Shown piece after piece: positions 1 to 5,342 of a stretch of DNA of 8,170 nt. A program made the position numbers and the translations under genes. Under the pieces are notes generated by a model that worked only from the letters and a program-made list of their open reading frames with translations, was not told the origin of the DNA and did not search any database. Within the stretch, counting starts at the first letter, position 1, and each line of letters starts with the position of its first letter. This DNA comes from Coxiellaceae bacterium (lineage in GTDB: Bacteria; Pseudomonadota; Gammaproteobacteria; Coxiellales; Coxiellaceae): assembly GCA_014238325.1 (NCBI GenBank), contig JABABH010000038.1, positions 1 to 8,170 of the forward strand, given 5' to 3'.

Positions 1-61
1 CGCGATGAGTCACTTCAAGTGCATGCTTCGCATCTTGAAGTGAGATGGGTATATTATTCAT
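1..61 (-). CDS. Possible 5' end of an unidentified gene, cut by the left edge
   Basis: An ATG at 61-59 opens a frame that stays open for the 20 codons left in the window, beginning MNNIPISLQDAKHALEV. An in-frame TAG lies just upstream at 79-77, so this ATG would be the first start. It sits 69 bp after the cysteine desulfurase stop and on the same strand, so it could be the next gene of that unit. Against it: no Shine-Dalgarno sequence is visible before the ATG, the fragment is short, and the frame runs through a strong hairpin (10-43) that may be an intergenic repeat instead. I do not recognise the protein. Confidence 0.33.
   Translation of the reverse strand, partial: MNNIPISLQDAKHALEVTHR
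10..43. repeat. Bulged inverted repeat (hairpin) at the left edge
   Basis: TCACTTCAAG (10-19) is the exact reverse complement of CTTGAAGTGA (34-43). Inside it, ATGC (23-26) pairs with GCAT (30-33) around a TTC loop, leaving a 3-nt bulge (TGC, 20-22) on one side. That makes 14 pairs in 34 nt. No T-run follows on either strand, so it does not look like an intrinsic terminator. It could be a single REP-like element or a fold within the possible coding frame 1-61. No second full copy is present in the window. Confidence 0.5.
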
Positions 62-130
62 TGTATCAGGAGATAGCTACCATACACGACATGCTCAGCA
101 AAGCATTATTCTGAGTACCTACCCAGGCAT

Positions 131-1291
131 TTAGTATCGCTTCCTTAAATACTTAACTTGACCAACGATATGCTCCAATGCCATGTCAATCGCTTGTTCT
201 GTTGTAAAACGACCAAAACTGATGCGGAAAGAATTATAAGCTTGTTGAGGGCTCAGGCCCATCGCTAGCAAAACGTGAGAAGGGGTCATCTTGGCAGCAT
301 GACAAGCTGAACCAGTGGATAGGGCAAGATGTTGGGATAAGGTACGCAACAGCACTTCACCTTCTATACCTTCAAAATAAATATTGAAGCACCCCGGGAT
401 GCGCTCTGCTTGTCCGCTATTTAAATGGATACCGTCTAAGGATCGAGATATTTCTCCCCAAAAACGATCGCGCAATTTTACGATATGTTCTGATTCTCTC
501 GCCATAGCATCGCCTTGCAATAATTGACAGGCCGATGCCATACCGGCTATTTGGTGCGTGGGCAACGTACCGGAACGCAAGCCTCTTTCATGTCCCCCAC
601 CACGCAATATAGGCTCTAAACGTACACGTGGCTTGTGCCTGACATATAAAGCCCCTATTCCTTTCGGTCCATAGAGTTTATGGGCAGAAAATGACATCAA
701 ATCTATAGGCCACGTTTGTAGGTCCACAGCAATTTTACCCACACTCTGCGCTGCATCCACATGGAATAATAGGCCACGAGCCTTGAGCATAGATGCCACA
801 GCCCCCACATCTTGAATCACACCCGTTTCATTATTCACATGCATGATAGAAACTAAAATGGTATCTGGACGGATCGCTTCTTCTAGCTGTTGCAGATCGA
901 GTTGACCATTTGATTGAGGATTAAGATACGTGACTTCGAAACCAGTACGCTCTAAATATTCGAAACTATCCAAAACTGATTGATGTTCCGAACGCATGGT
1001 AATCAGATGTCTGCCCTGTCGTTGATAAAAACGGGCAGCGCCTTGAATAGCCAAGTTATTCGATTCGGTTGCACCAGAGGTAAATATGATCGAGCGTCTG
1101 TCCGCATGCACCAATTCAGAGATGGTACCACGACAGTCTTCTATATGCTCCCGTGCCTGCCAACCGTAGTAATGTTCAGATGCAGGATTACCCATTAAGT
1201 TATGGGTTTTCAAACTATGCTCGATAGCAGCCAAAACTTGTGGGTCAAGCGGAGTAGCTGCCATATAATCAAAATATAAAGGTAATATCAT
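131..1291 (-). CDS. Cysteine desulfurase, IscS/NifS-like, lacking the IscS C-terminal tail
   Basis: PLP-dependent enzyme that takes sulfur from L-cysteine, giving alanine and an enzyme persulfide for Fe-S clusters or thio-modified tRNA; cytosolic. The 386 residues align with E. coli IscS from the N-terminus (FDYMAATPLDP). Visible sites: SGATESNN around 72-79, H103, HVNNETG at 151-157, D179 and Q182, the PLP lysine K205 in SFSAHK, the GGGHERGLRSGT stretch near 231-242, and catalytic C330 in STGSAC. It stops at about IscS residue 385, so it lacks the last ~20 residues, which in E. coli IscS help dock IscU. No iscR, iscU or iscA is next to it. The ATG is the only sensible start, because a TAA lies 6 nt upstream in frame. 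No clear Shine-Dalgarno is seen. It could serve tRNA thiolation or a dedicated acceptor instead of the ISC machinery. Confidence 0.95.
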   Translation of the reverse strand: MILPLYFDYMAATPLDPQVLAAIEHSLKTHNLMGNPASEHYYGWQAREHIEDCRGTISELVHADRRSIIFTSGATESNNLAIQGAARFYQRQGRHLITMRSEHQSVLDSFEYLERTGFEVTYLNPQSNGQLDLQQLEEAIRPDTILVSIMHVNNETGVIQDVGAVASMLKARGLLFHVDAAQSVGKIAVDLQTWPIDLMSFSAHKLYGPKGIGALYVRHKPRVRLEPILRGGGHERGLRSGTLPTHQIAGMASACQLLQGDAMARESEHIVKLRDRFWGEISRSLDGIHLNSGQAERIPGCFNIYFEGIEGEVLLRTLSQHLALSTGSACHAAKMTPSHVLLAMGLSPQQAYNSFRISFGRFTTEQAIDMALEHIVGQVKYLRKRY

Positions 1292-1297
1292 GATGCG

Positions 1298-1378
1298 TTA
1301 TCGAGAGCATACATCATAACTATGATCATCGTGCTGTCTAAAATCATACTGTCTTGCCATGTCAGCAGTGCTCATCAT
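1298..1378 (-). CDS. Possible 26-codon upstream ORF in front of the cysteine desulfurase
   Basis: Starting at ATG-ATG (1378-1373), an open frame of 26 codons begins MMSTADMARQYDF and ends with TAA at 1300-1298. It is in the same frame as the cysteine desulfurase, whose ATG starts 6 nt after that stop. It could be a leader peptide coupling translation of the desulfurase, which has no visible Shine-Dalgarno of its own. It could equally be chance, since it also has a poor Shine-Dalgarno. It conflicts with the promoter predicted at 1313-1340, which would start transcription inside it. IscS proteins do not normally carry an N-terminal extension, so a broken N-terminus is unlikely. Confidence 0.2.
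   Translation of the reverse strand: MMSTADMARQYDFRQHDDHSYDVCSR
1313..1340 (-). promoter_or_regulatory. Predicted sigma70 promoter of the cysteine desulfurase
   Basis: On the minus strand TAGACA (1340-1335, 5 of 6 to TTGACA) lies 16 bp before TATGAT (1318-1313, 5 of 6 to TATAAT). Transcription would begin near 1306, giving a leader of about 15 nt before the ATG at 1291. The -10 box is half of a short dyad, ATCATA-AC-TATGAT (1313-1326), which could be a regulator site. The call rests on consensus matching only. Confidence 0.4.
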
Positions 1379-1407
1379 GTTCACGATAGGGTTCTTAACC
1401 TTATATT

Positions 1408-2067
1408 TTAAACCCATTGGGATAAAATGGATAAAATATCTTCATGGCGATGGCAAATAAAATCCGGTTGAGCAGATGTCAGTTCACTGAGGCTACCATA
1501 GCCATACGTCACGGCAATGGCAGCAATATTATTATTCTTAGCACCATCAATATCATAACGACGATCACCCACCATCAAGGTCGAAGCCTTATCGAGTTGA
1601 TGGCGATCAATGATATATTTAATCAAGTCTGTTTTATAATCACGAACACCATCTAGTTCTGATCCATGAACATCTACAAAATAATGACTCAGGTTAAAAT
1701 GCTCCAATATTTTTTCCGCATATAGCCAAGGTTTGGAAGTCGCTAAATATAAACGATAATGGTTCACCACTAAATTATCTAAGGTATGACCTATACGATC
1801 ATACAGTTTATTCTCAATCGCACAATTTACTTTATAACGCTCTCGATAATAATCGACAGCCGTCTGTACATAGGCACGATCTTTGCTATTTAATAATGTC
1901 TCAAAAATCTCATATAAGGGTGGGCCGATGACCCATTCCAATTCGTCCATCGTGGGCGCAGCCATACCCATTTTATCCAAAGCATACTGAATCGATTTCG
2001 TAATGCCCTCTTTGGAATCCGTTAAGGTACCGTCAAGATCGAGCAATAGATTTTCTATACGAGCCAT
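1408..2067 (-). CDS. HAD-superfamily phosphatase, phosphoglycolate phosphatase (Gph/PpaX) type
   Basis: Cytosolic Mg2+-dependent phosphatase of the HAD subfamily with a helical cap. Likely substrates are small phosphate esters such as 2-phosphoglycolate, pyrophosphate or a nucleotide; the sequence does not decide which. Motif I is DLDGTLTDS with nucleophile D10 and acid/base D12. Motif II is T110-S111 in LATSKP, motif III is K145, and motif IV is GDRRYD (167-172) with acidic D168 and D172. The cap carries VIGPPL at 46-51, a signature of the Gph/PpaX-like group also frequent in Firmicutes. At 219 residues it has normal length and looks intact. The ATG places motif I at residue 10, as usual. 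It precedes the cysteine desulfurase by 116 bp on the same strand, and a terminator-like hairpin lies about 40 bp upstream of its start. General function is near certain; substrate and gene name are not. Confidence 0.92.
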   Translation of the reverse strand: MARIENLLLDLDGTLTDSKEGITKSIQYALDKMGMAAPTMDELEWVIGPPLYEIFETLLNSKDRAYVQTAVDYYRERYKVNCAIENKLYDRIGHTLDNLVVNHYRLYLATSKPWLYAEKILEHFNLSHYFVDVHGSELDGVRDYKTDLIKYIIDRHQLDKASTLMVGDRRYDIDGAKNNNIAAIAVTYGYGSLSELTSAQPDFICHRHEDILSILSQWV

Positions 2068-2104
2068 AAAATGATAACTTCAAGTGTGATGTGTTTATAA
2101 TATT

Positions 2105-2144
2105 AGAAAAAGCGAGGCCTTAAGCTTATATAAACTAAGGTCTC
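2105..2144 (-). terminator. Terminator-like hairpin upstream of the HAD gene
   Basis: On the minus strand GAGACCTTA (2144-2136) pairs with TAAGGCCTC (2122-2114), 8 of 9 positions, with one A-C mismatch and a 13-nt loop. Two bases later comes TTTTT (2111-2107). This is the layout of an intrinsic terminator, with an imperfect stem. No minus-strand gene lies directly upstream, because the next gene to the right runs the other way. It would therefore end an independent short RNA or act as an attenuator in the leader of the HAD gene, whose ATG is about 40 nt downstream. Confidence 0.42.
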
Positions 2145-2264
2145 CTTGATACTGGTCCTGAATCAATAACGTCAATAATCTGATCCAATTCGAGTAAGAT
2201 TGTATCATATTTCAAGTAGATGACCAAGGCACCTCGGCAAGCCTTAGATCCGAAAGAATCTGCT
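2107..2264 (-). ncRNA. Candidate structured leader or small RNA, unidentified
   Basis: The gap 2068-2348 has no convincing gene but much foldable sequence on the minus strand. Downstream of a TATAAT box (2275-2270) are three hairpins. The first is AGATTC/GGATCT around TTTC (2261-2246, one U-G pair). The second is AAGGC/GCCTT (2245-2226). The third is GATACAAT/ATTGGATC (2206-2182, one mismatch). A terminator-like hairpin with T5 follows (2144-2107). A transcript from about 2264 to 2107 would be near 158 nt. It does not match any RNA family I can recall, and I saw no tmRNA, 6S, T-box or TPP signature. No good -35 accompanies the -10 box, so expression is uncertain. Confidence 0.22.
2147..2165. 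repeat. Operator-like imperfect palindrome
   Basis: TGATACTGGTCCTGAATCA is a 19-bp dyad centred on one base, with 7 of 9 position pairs complementary. It lies in the gap between the divergent HAD and methyltransferase genes and could be a regulator site. Just beside it TCAATAA occurs twice in direct orientation (2163-2169 and 2172-2178), separated by CG. No matching regulator is known from the window. Confidence 0.25.
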
Positions 2265-2269
2265 GTCAG

Positions 2270-2277
2270 ATTATAAT
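2270..2277. promoter_or_regulatory. Overlapping -10 boxes facing both ways
   Basis: ATTATAAT contains TATAAT on the plus strand (2272-2277) and TATAAT on the minus strand (2275-2270). Rightward transcription would start near 2284 and give the methyltransferase gene a leader of about 65 nt. Leftward transcription would enter the structured region and the HAD gene. Neither direction has a recognisable -35 at 16-18 bp, so an activator would be needed or the match is fortuitous. The hairpin AATCTG-CTGT-CAGATT (2257-2272) abuts it. Confidence 0.27.
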
Positions 2278-2290
2278 GCGTCAACCAATA

Positions 2291-2312
2291 GGGCTATGTT
2301 ATTATCATGCCC
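2291..2312 (+). promoter_or_regulatory. Hairpin in the 5' leader of the methyltransferase gene
   Basis: GGGC (2291-2294) plus ATG (2296-2298) pairs with CAT plus GCCC (2306-2312), with a single bulged T and a TTATTAT loop. It ends 21 nt before the Shine-Dalgarno AAAGGA. It has no following T-run, so it is not a terminator. It could affect mRNA stability or translation of the downstream gene. Confidence 0.3.
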
Positions 2313-2333
2313 CTCCATAGCAACCTATAGGCC

Positions 2334-2339
2334 AAAGGA
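2334..2339 (+). promoter_or_regulatory. Shine-Dalgarno of the TPR-methyltransferase gene
   Basis: AAAGGA lies 9 nt before the ATG at 2349. It is one of the few good ribosome binding sites in the window and fixes the start. The following in-frame ATGs at codons 5 and 6 lack comparable spacing. Confidence 0.6.
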
Positions 2340-2348
2340 ATCTCGGGT

Positions 2349-3908
2349 ATGACTAAAAAAATGATGATCATCGAAGAACATAAACCGCTGTCCCAATCCC
2401 AACTATGGGCGGCACAGCGTAATTTTTATCATCAAAAAGGTGCCAACGCTTGGGCTCATGAAGTGCCTTATTATATCACCAGCAACCCTGTTATTGCCTC
2501 GCGTTATGCTGAACTCGTTATCCGTTTTATACAAGATTGGATCAGCCAGCACCCCGACAGCAGTGCTCATCCTTTTTATATTTTAGAATTAGCAGCAGGA
2601 AACGGGCAATTTAGTTATTTTGTGCTCCAAAAATTGCTGGATATGAAAGATAAGCTGCAGCGGTCTGATATCGATATACGTTATATTATGAGCGACTTCA
2701 CCGAAAAAAACATCAACTTTTGGAAAAAGCATGAACAGCTCAAGACCTATGTCGACCAAGGCATATTACAATTTGCAAAATATGATGTAGAAAAAGACGA
2801 GGCTATCGATTTACAACATCAAATCGAACCCATAGGAGAGAACCCACTCATTGTATTTGCAAATTATATCTTTGACACGCTCAAAAACGATGTCTTCTCG
2901 ATTAAGGATCACAGCATTCAGGCATCAAACGTCACGCTATTCGATAAAAGACAAGCACGACCCAAGCCGTATCGACTCGATTTGTCGCAAATTAAAATGT
3001 CTTTTCATGATGTCCCTATGGAGCATGACTATTACGAAGATCCACAATTCAATGCATTATTGCAATATTACTGCCACAATTTAGACGATACCAAATTATT
3101 ATTCCCCATCGGTAGCCTACGAGGTTTAAAAAATCTCATACGCTTCAGTCACAACCGATGCTTACTGATTTCTTCAGATAAAGGATGGACAGGATTGAAA
3201 GAACTAGAGGGATTTCATTATCCTAAAATCGACGTCCATGGCAGTATCTCTTGGATGGTGAACTATCATGCCATTACTCAATATTTAAACCATTTTGATA
3301 CCAACCATCGTATACAAACTGCACGTGAAGGCATCACTACCATAGCGTATGGCATTGGCCTGAAGTTCGCTGACCTTCCGGAAACTCAACTCGCTCTAAA
3401 CAACATTATCGATGGATTTAGCCCCGCCGACTATTTTACGTGTAGCGAGCATATGATTAAAACAACAAAACGAGCTTCCTTGGATAGCTTATTGTCTTTA
3501 TTACGCTTATCCGATTGGGACCCCTTTGTATTTGGACAGATTCATGCAGCTCTGATGCAACAGCTACCCACGGCCCATGAAGAAGTTGTTGAATATATGC
3601 TATATGCGGCCGACAGCATTGCTCAGCATTTCTATGCCACACCAGGATGCGAGGATATATTTTTCTTAATCGGACTCGTACTCTACCAAATTGATAAATT
3701 TGAGGCTTCTATCAGCTATTATTTACTGTCGGAAAAATATTTCGCTGCGAATTTTGAAACTCGATACAATATTGGCCTGTGCTATTTCTACCAAGAAAAT
3801 TACAAAAAAGCTGCTCAATTTTTCAAAAAAGCACTACGTAAAGATCCCAATTCTAAAAGCACGCAAGCTATGTTACGACGCACGGAAAAGAAGATGCAGT
3901 CTCGCTAA
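2349..3908 (+). CDS. Divergent MidA-like SAM-dependent methyltransferase with C-terminal TPR motifs
   Basis: Likely cytosolic methyltransferase, acceptor unknown. Of 519 residues, the N-terminal half resembles the MidA/NDUFAF7 (DUF185) fold. The SAM-binding motif I is ILELAAGNGQFS (78-89), and the second strand is RYIMSDFT (111-118) with the acidic D116. NPLIVFANYIFDTLKNDVF (165-183) matches the MidA pattern 'ANEVLDALPV' after strand 4, although the usual NE is NY here. Residues 190-350 form the less conserved middle. Residues about 436-468 and 469-502 look like two TPR units (for example RYNIGLCYFYQENYKKAAQFF), ending in a basic tail. Classical MidA has no TPR part, so this fusion may recruit a protein substrate. 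No signal peptide or membrane segment is seen. It is the only plus-strand gene, with its own leader, and it converges on purA. The methyltransferase fold is well supported; MidA membership is inferred. Confidence 0.85.
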   Translation: MTKKMMIIEEHKPLSQSQLWAAQRNFYHQKGANAWAHEVPYYITSNPVIASRYAELVIRFIQDWISQHPDSSAHPFYILELAAGNGQFSYFVLQKLLDMKDKLQRSDIDIRYIMSDFTEKNINFWKKHEQLKTYVDQGILQFAKYDVEKDEAIDLQHQIEPIGENPLIVFANYIFDTLKNDVFSIKDHSIQASNVTLFDKRQARPKPYRLDLSQIKMSFHDVPMEHDYYEDPQFNALLQYYCHNLDDTKLLFPIGSLRGLKNLIRFSHNRCLLISSDKGWTGLKELEGFHYPKIDVHGSISWMVNYHAITQYLNHFDTNHRIQTAREGITTIAYGIGLKFADLPETQLALNNIIDGFSPADYFTCSEHMIKTTKRASLDSLLSLLRLSDWDPFVFGQIHAALMQQLPTAHEEVVEYMLYAADSIAQHFYATPGCEDIFFLIGLVLYQIDKFEASISYYLLSEKYFAANFETRYNIGLCYFYQENYKKAAQFFKKALRKDPNSKSTQAMLRRTEKKMQSR

Positions 3909-3924
3909 CCTGCTATCCCTCGAC

Positions 3925-3959
3925 CATGAAACGGGAAGGAGCCAACCACACCCTTCATG
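3925..3959. repeat. Inverted repeat between convergent genes
   Basis: CATGAA (3925-3930) pairs with TTCATG (3954-3959), and GGG (3933-3935) pairs with CCC (3951-3953) inside it. The right arm overlaps the purA stop codon. No T-run follows on either strand. It could fold at the 3' end of either transcript, but it is not a canonical terminator. Confidence 0.25.
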
Positions 3960-5268
3960 AATAGGAGCCCATCAAAGGGCCCATGGAAAAAAATGAAGAA
4001 CGCATAACCGCATGCTCACGTTCTGCTCCAGTCGAGACGATCATAATGGGTATCTCCATTAATTGCTCTAGACGCTCAATATAATAACGCGCTGCTTTGG
4101 GAAGGTTATGCTCCTCTTGAATGCCGCATGTGGAAGTTTGCCAACCTGGGCACTCTTCGTAAACGGGCTCACATTCTCCAAAGACAGCGGCATCAAAGGG
4201 AGCGGTCTCAATCACCTCTCCTTTATACCGATATCCCATACCGATGCGAATCACCTCACATGCATCCAATACATCTAATTTGGTTAAAACCACCCCCGTT
4301 AAGCTATTCACCGCGATGGTACGTCGCATACTGACCATATCAAACCATCCACATCGACGAGGTCTGCCTGTCACAGATCCAAATTCCTGTCCGCGTCTCG
4401 CAATAGCTTCCCCTTGCTTATCGGTCAATTCTGTAGGGAAAGGACCTGATCCAACACGTGTCATATAAGCTTTAGTCACACCCAGTACATGATCAAAATA
4501 TAAAGGGCCCAAACCCGTTCCCGTCGCTGCCGCACCGGCCGTCGTATTGGAGGAAGTCACATAAGGATATGTCCCTAAGTCAACATCGAGTAAGGCACCT
4601 TGCGCCCCCTCAAAAATAATAGGACGATGTTCACGATGCAATTGATGTAATAAGACAGAAATGTCCGCAACCATAGGCTTTAATCGATCACCAATATTTA
4701 ATAATCCCTGATAAAGAGGTTCTATAGGTAGAGGTGCTTGCTGATAATAATGCTCTAACCAAAAATTGTGGTATTGCATCGATGCGGTTAATTTTTCTTT
4801 CAAACGATCAGGATGCCACAAGTCAGCTATACGAATCCCGCGTCGGGCGACTTTATCTTCATAGGCTGGGCCAATGCCTCGACCCGTTGTACCGATCGCA
4901 TCGTCCCCTAAAGCAGACTCACGTGCTTGATCCAAGGCAATATGATAAGGCATCAATACATGGCAATTCGCACTGATACGCAACCTATCTATCACCGATA
5001 CACCGTTCGATTCTAAGGCCTCAATTTCCTCCAGCAAGGCATGCGGTGACACCACGACACCATTACCAATAAAACATTGCACTTCTGAATGTAATATCCC
5101 AGAGGGGATTAATCGCAGGACTGTTTTTTTCCCATCAATCATCAAGGTATGTCCGGCATTATGCCCGCCTTGAAAACGCACTACCGCGGCTACATGAGGG
5201 GTTAATAGGTCTATAATTTTGCCTTTCCCCTCATCGCCCCATTGCGTACCAAGTATAATAAAATTCAT
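3955..5268 (-). CDS. purA: Adenylosuccinate synthetase
   Basis: Cytosolic enzyme joining IMP and aspartate, using GTP, to give adenylosuccinate; first committed step from IMP to AMP. The 437 residues align end to end with E. coli PurA (432). Visible sites: the GTP loop GDEGKGK (11-17) with catalytic D12; GGHNAGHT (34-41) with catalytic H40; the IMP-binding stretch GTTGRGIGPAYEDK (126-139); GAQG at 221-224; the aspartate loop TGRPRR (300-305); the guanine-binding TKLDVLD (329-335); and STGAER (412-417), where E. coli has STGPDR. The C-terminus is extended by a few residues ending SMGPLMGSYS. The ATG is preceded by AGAGGG at 5 nt spacing. It follows hflX with a 74-bp gap holding a likely promoter, so it can be expressed alone or by read-through. 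The gene is intact. Confidence 0.98.
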   Translation of the reverse strand: MNFIILGTQWGDEGKGKIIDLLTPHVAAVVRFQGGHNAGHTLMIDGKKTVLRLIPSGILHSEVQCFIGNGVVVSPHALLEEIEALESNGVSVIDRLRISANCHVLMPYHIALDQARESALGDDAIGTTGRGIGPAYEDKVARRGIRIADLWHPDRLKEKLTASMQYHNFWLEHYYQQAPLPIEPLYQGLLNIGDRLKPMVADISVLLHQLHREHRPIIFEGAQGALLDVDLGTYPYVTSSNTTAGAAATGTGLGPLYFDHVLGVTKAYMTRVGSGPFPTELTDKQGEAIARRGQEFGSVTGRPRRCGWFDMVSMRRTIAVNSLTGVVLTKLDVLDACEVIRIGMGYRYKGEVIETAPFDAAVFGECEPVYEECPGWQTSTCGIQEEHNLPKAARYYIERLEQLMEIPIMIVSTGAEREHAVMRSSFFSMGPLMGSYS

Positions 5269-5273
5269 GCCGA

Positions 5274-5279
5274 CCCTCT
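5274..5279 (-). promoter_or_regulatory. Shine-Dalgarno of purA
   Basis: AGAGGG on the minus strand lies 5 nt before the purA ATG (5268-5266). It supports this start, which also matches the N-terminus of known PurA proteins. Confidence 0.6.
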
Positions 5280-5293
5280 TGTATATGATTAAA

Positions 5294-5324
5294 ATTATAT
5301 GAAAATCATGATGCTAGACGTCAT
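5294..5324 (-). promoter_or_regulatory. Predicted purA promoter
   Basis: A perfect TATAAT (5299-5294) lies in the hflX-purA gap. The best -35 is ATGACG (5324-5319, 4 of 6) at a long 19-bp spacing. Transcription would start near 5287, about 19 nt before the ATG. The -10 box is enclosed by ATGATT (5285-5290) and AATCAT (5304-5309), which are reverse complements and could be an operator. It does not resemble the E. coli PurR box. Confidence 0.37.
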
Positions 5325-5342
5325 AGTTCGTATGAATGACGC
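5318..5342 (-). repeat. Inverted repeat just after the hflX stop
   Basis: ATGACGC (5336-5342) and ACGTCAT (5318-5324) can pair, with 6 Watson-Crick pairs and one G-U pair in the minus-strand RNA and an 11-nt loop. The next bases are not a T-run, so any termination after hflX would be weak and read-through into purA is plausible. Confidence 0.25.

Noticed and set aside
1390..1400. GGTT-CTT-AACC hairpin after the HAD gene as terminator
   Set aside because: Only 4 base pairs, and no T-run on the minus strand where it would be needed.
12..2086. Shared 10-mer ACTTCAAGTG at 12-21 and 2077-2086, possible dispersed repeat
   Set aside because: Similarity does not extend beyond 10 bases, and many 10-mer pairs are expected by chance in a sequence this long.
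2068..2348. tRNA, tmRNA, 6S RNA or a known riboswitch in the 281-bp gap
   Set aside because: No cloverleaf, T-loop, T-box, TPP or cobalamin core could be traced. GGAGACC at 2146-2140 on the minus strand recalls a cobalamin-box fragment, but nothing around it fits.
3691..3960. 89-codon plus-strand frame overlapping the end of the methyltransferase gene
   Set aside because: It is another frame of the TPR-coding region with no start signal of note; the in-frame gene 2349-3908 explains the sequence.
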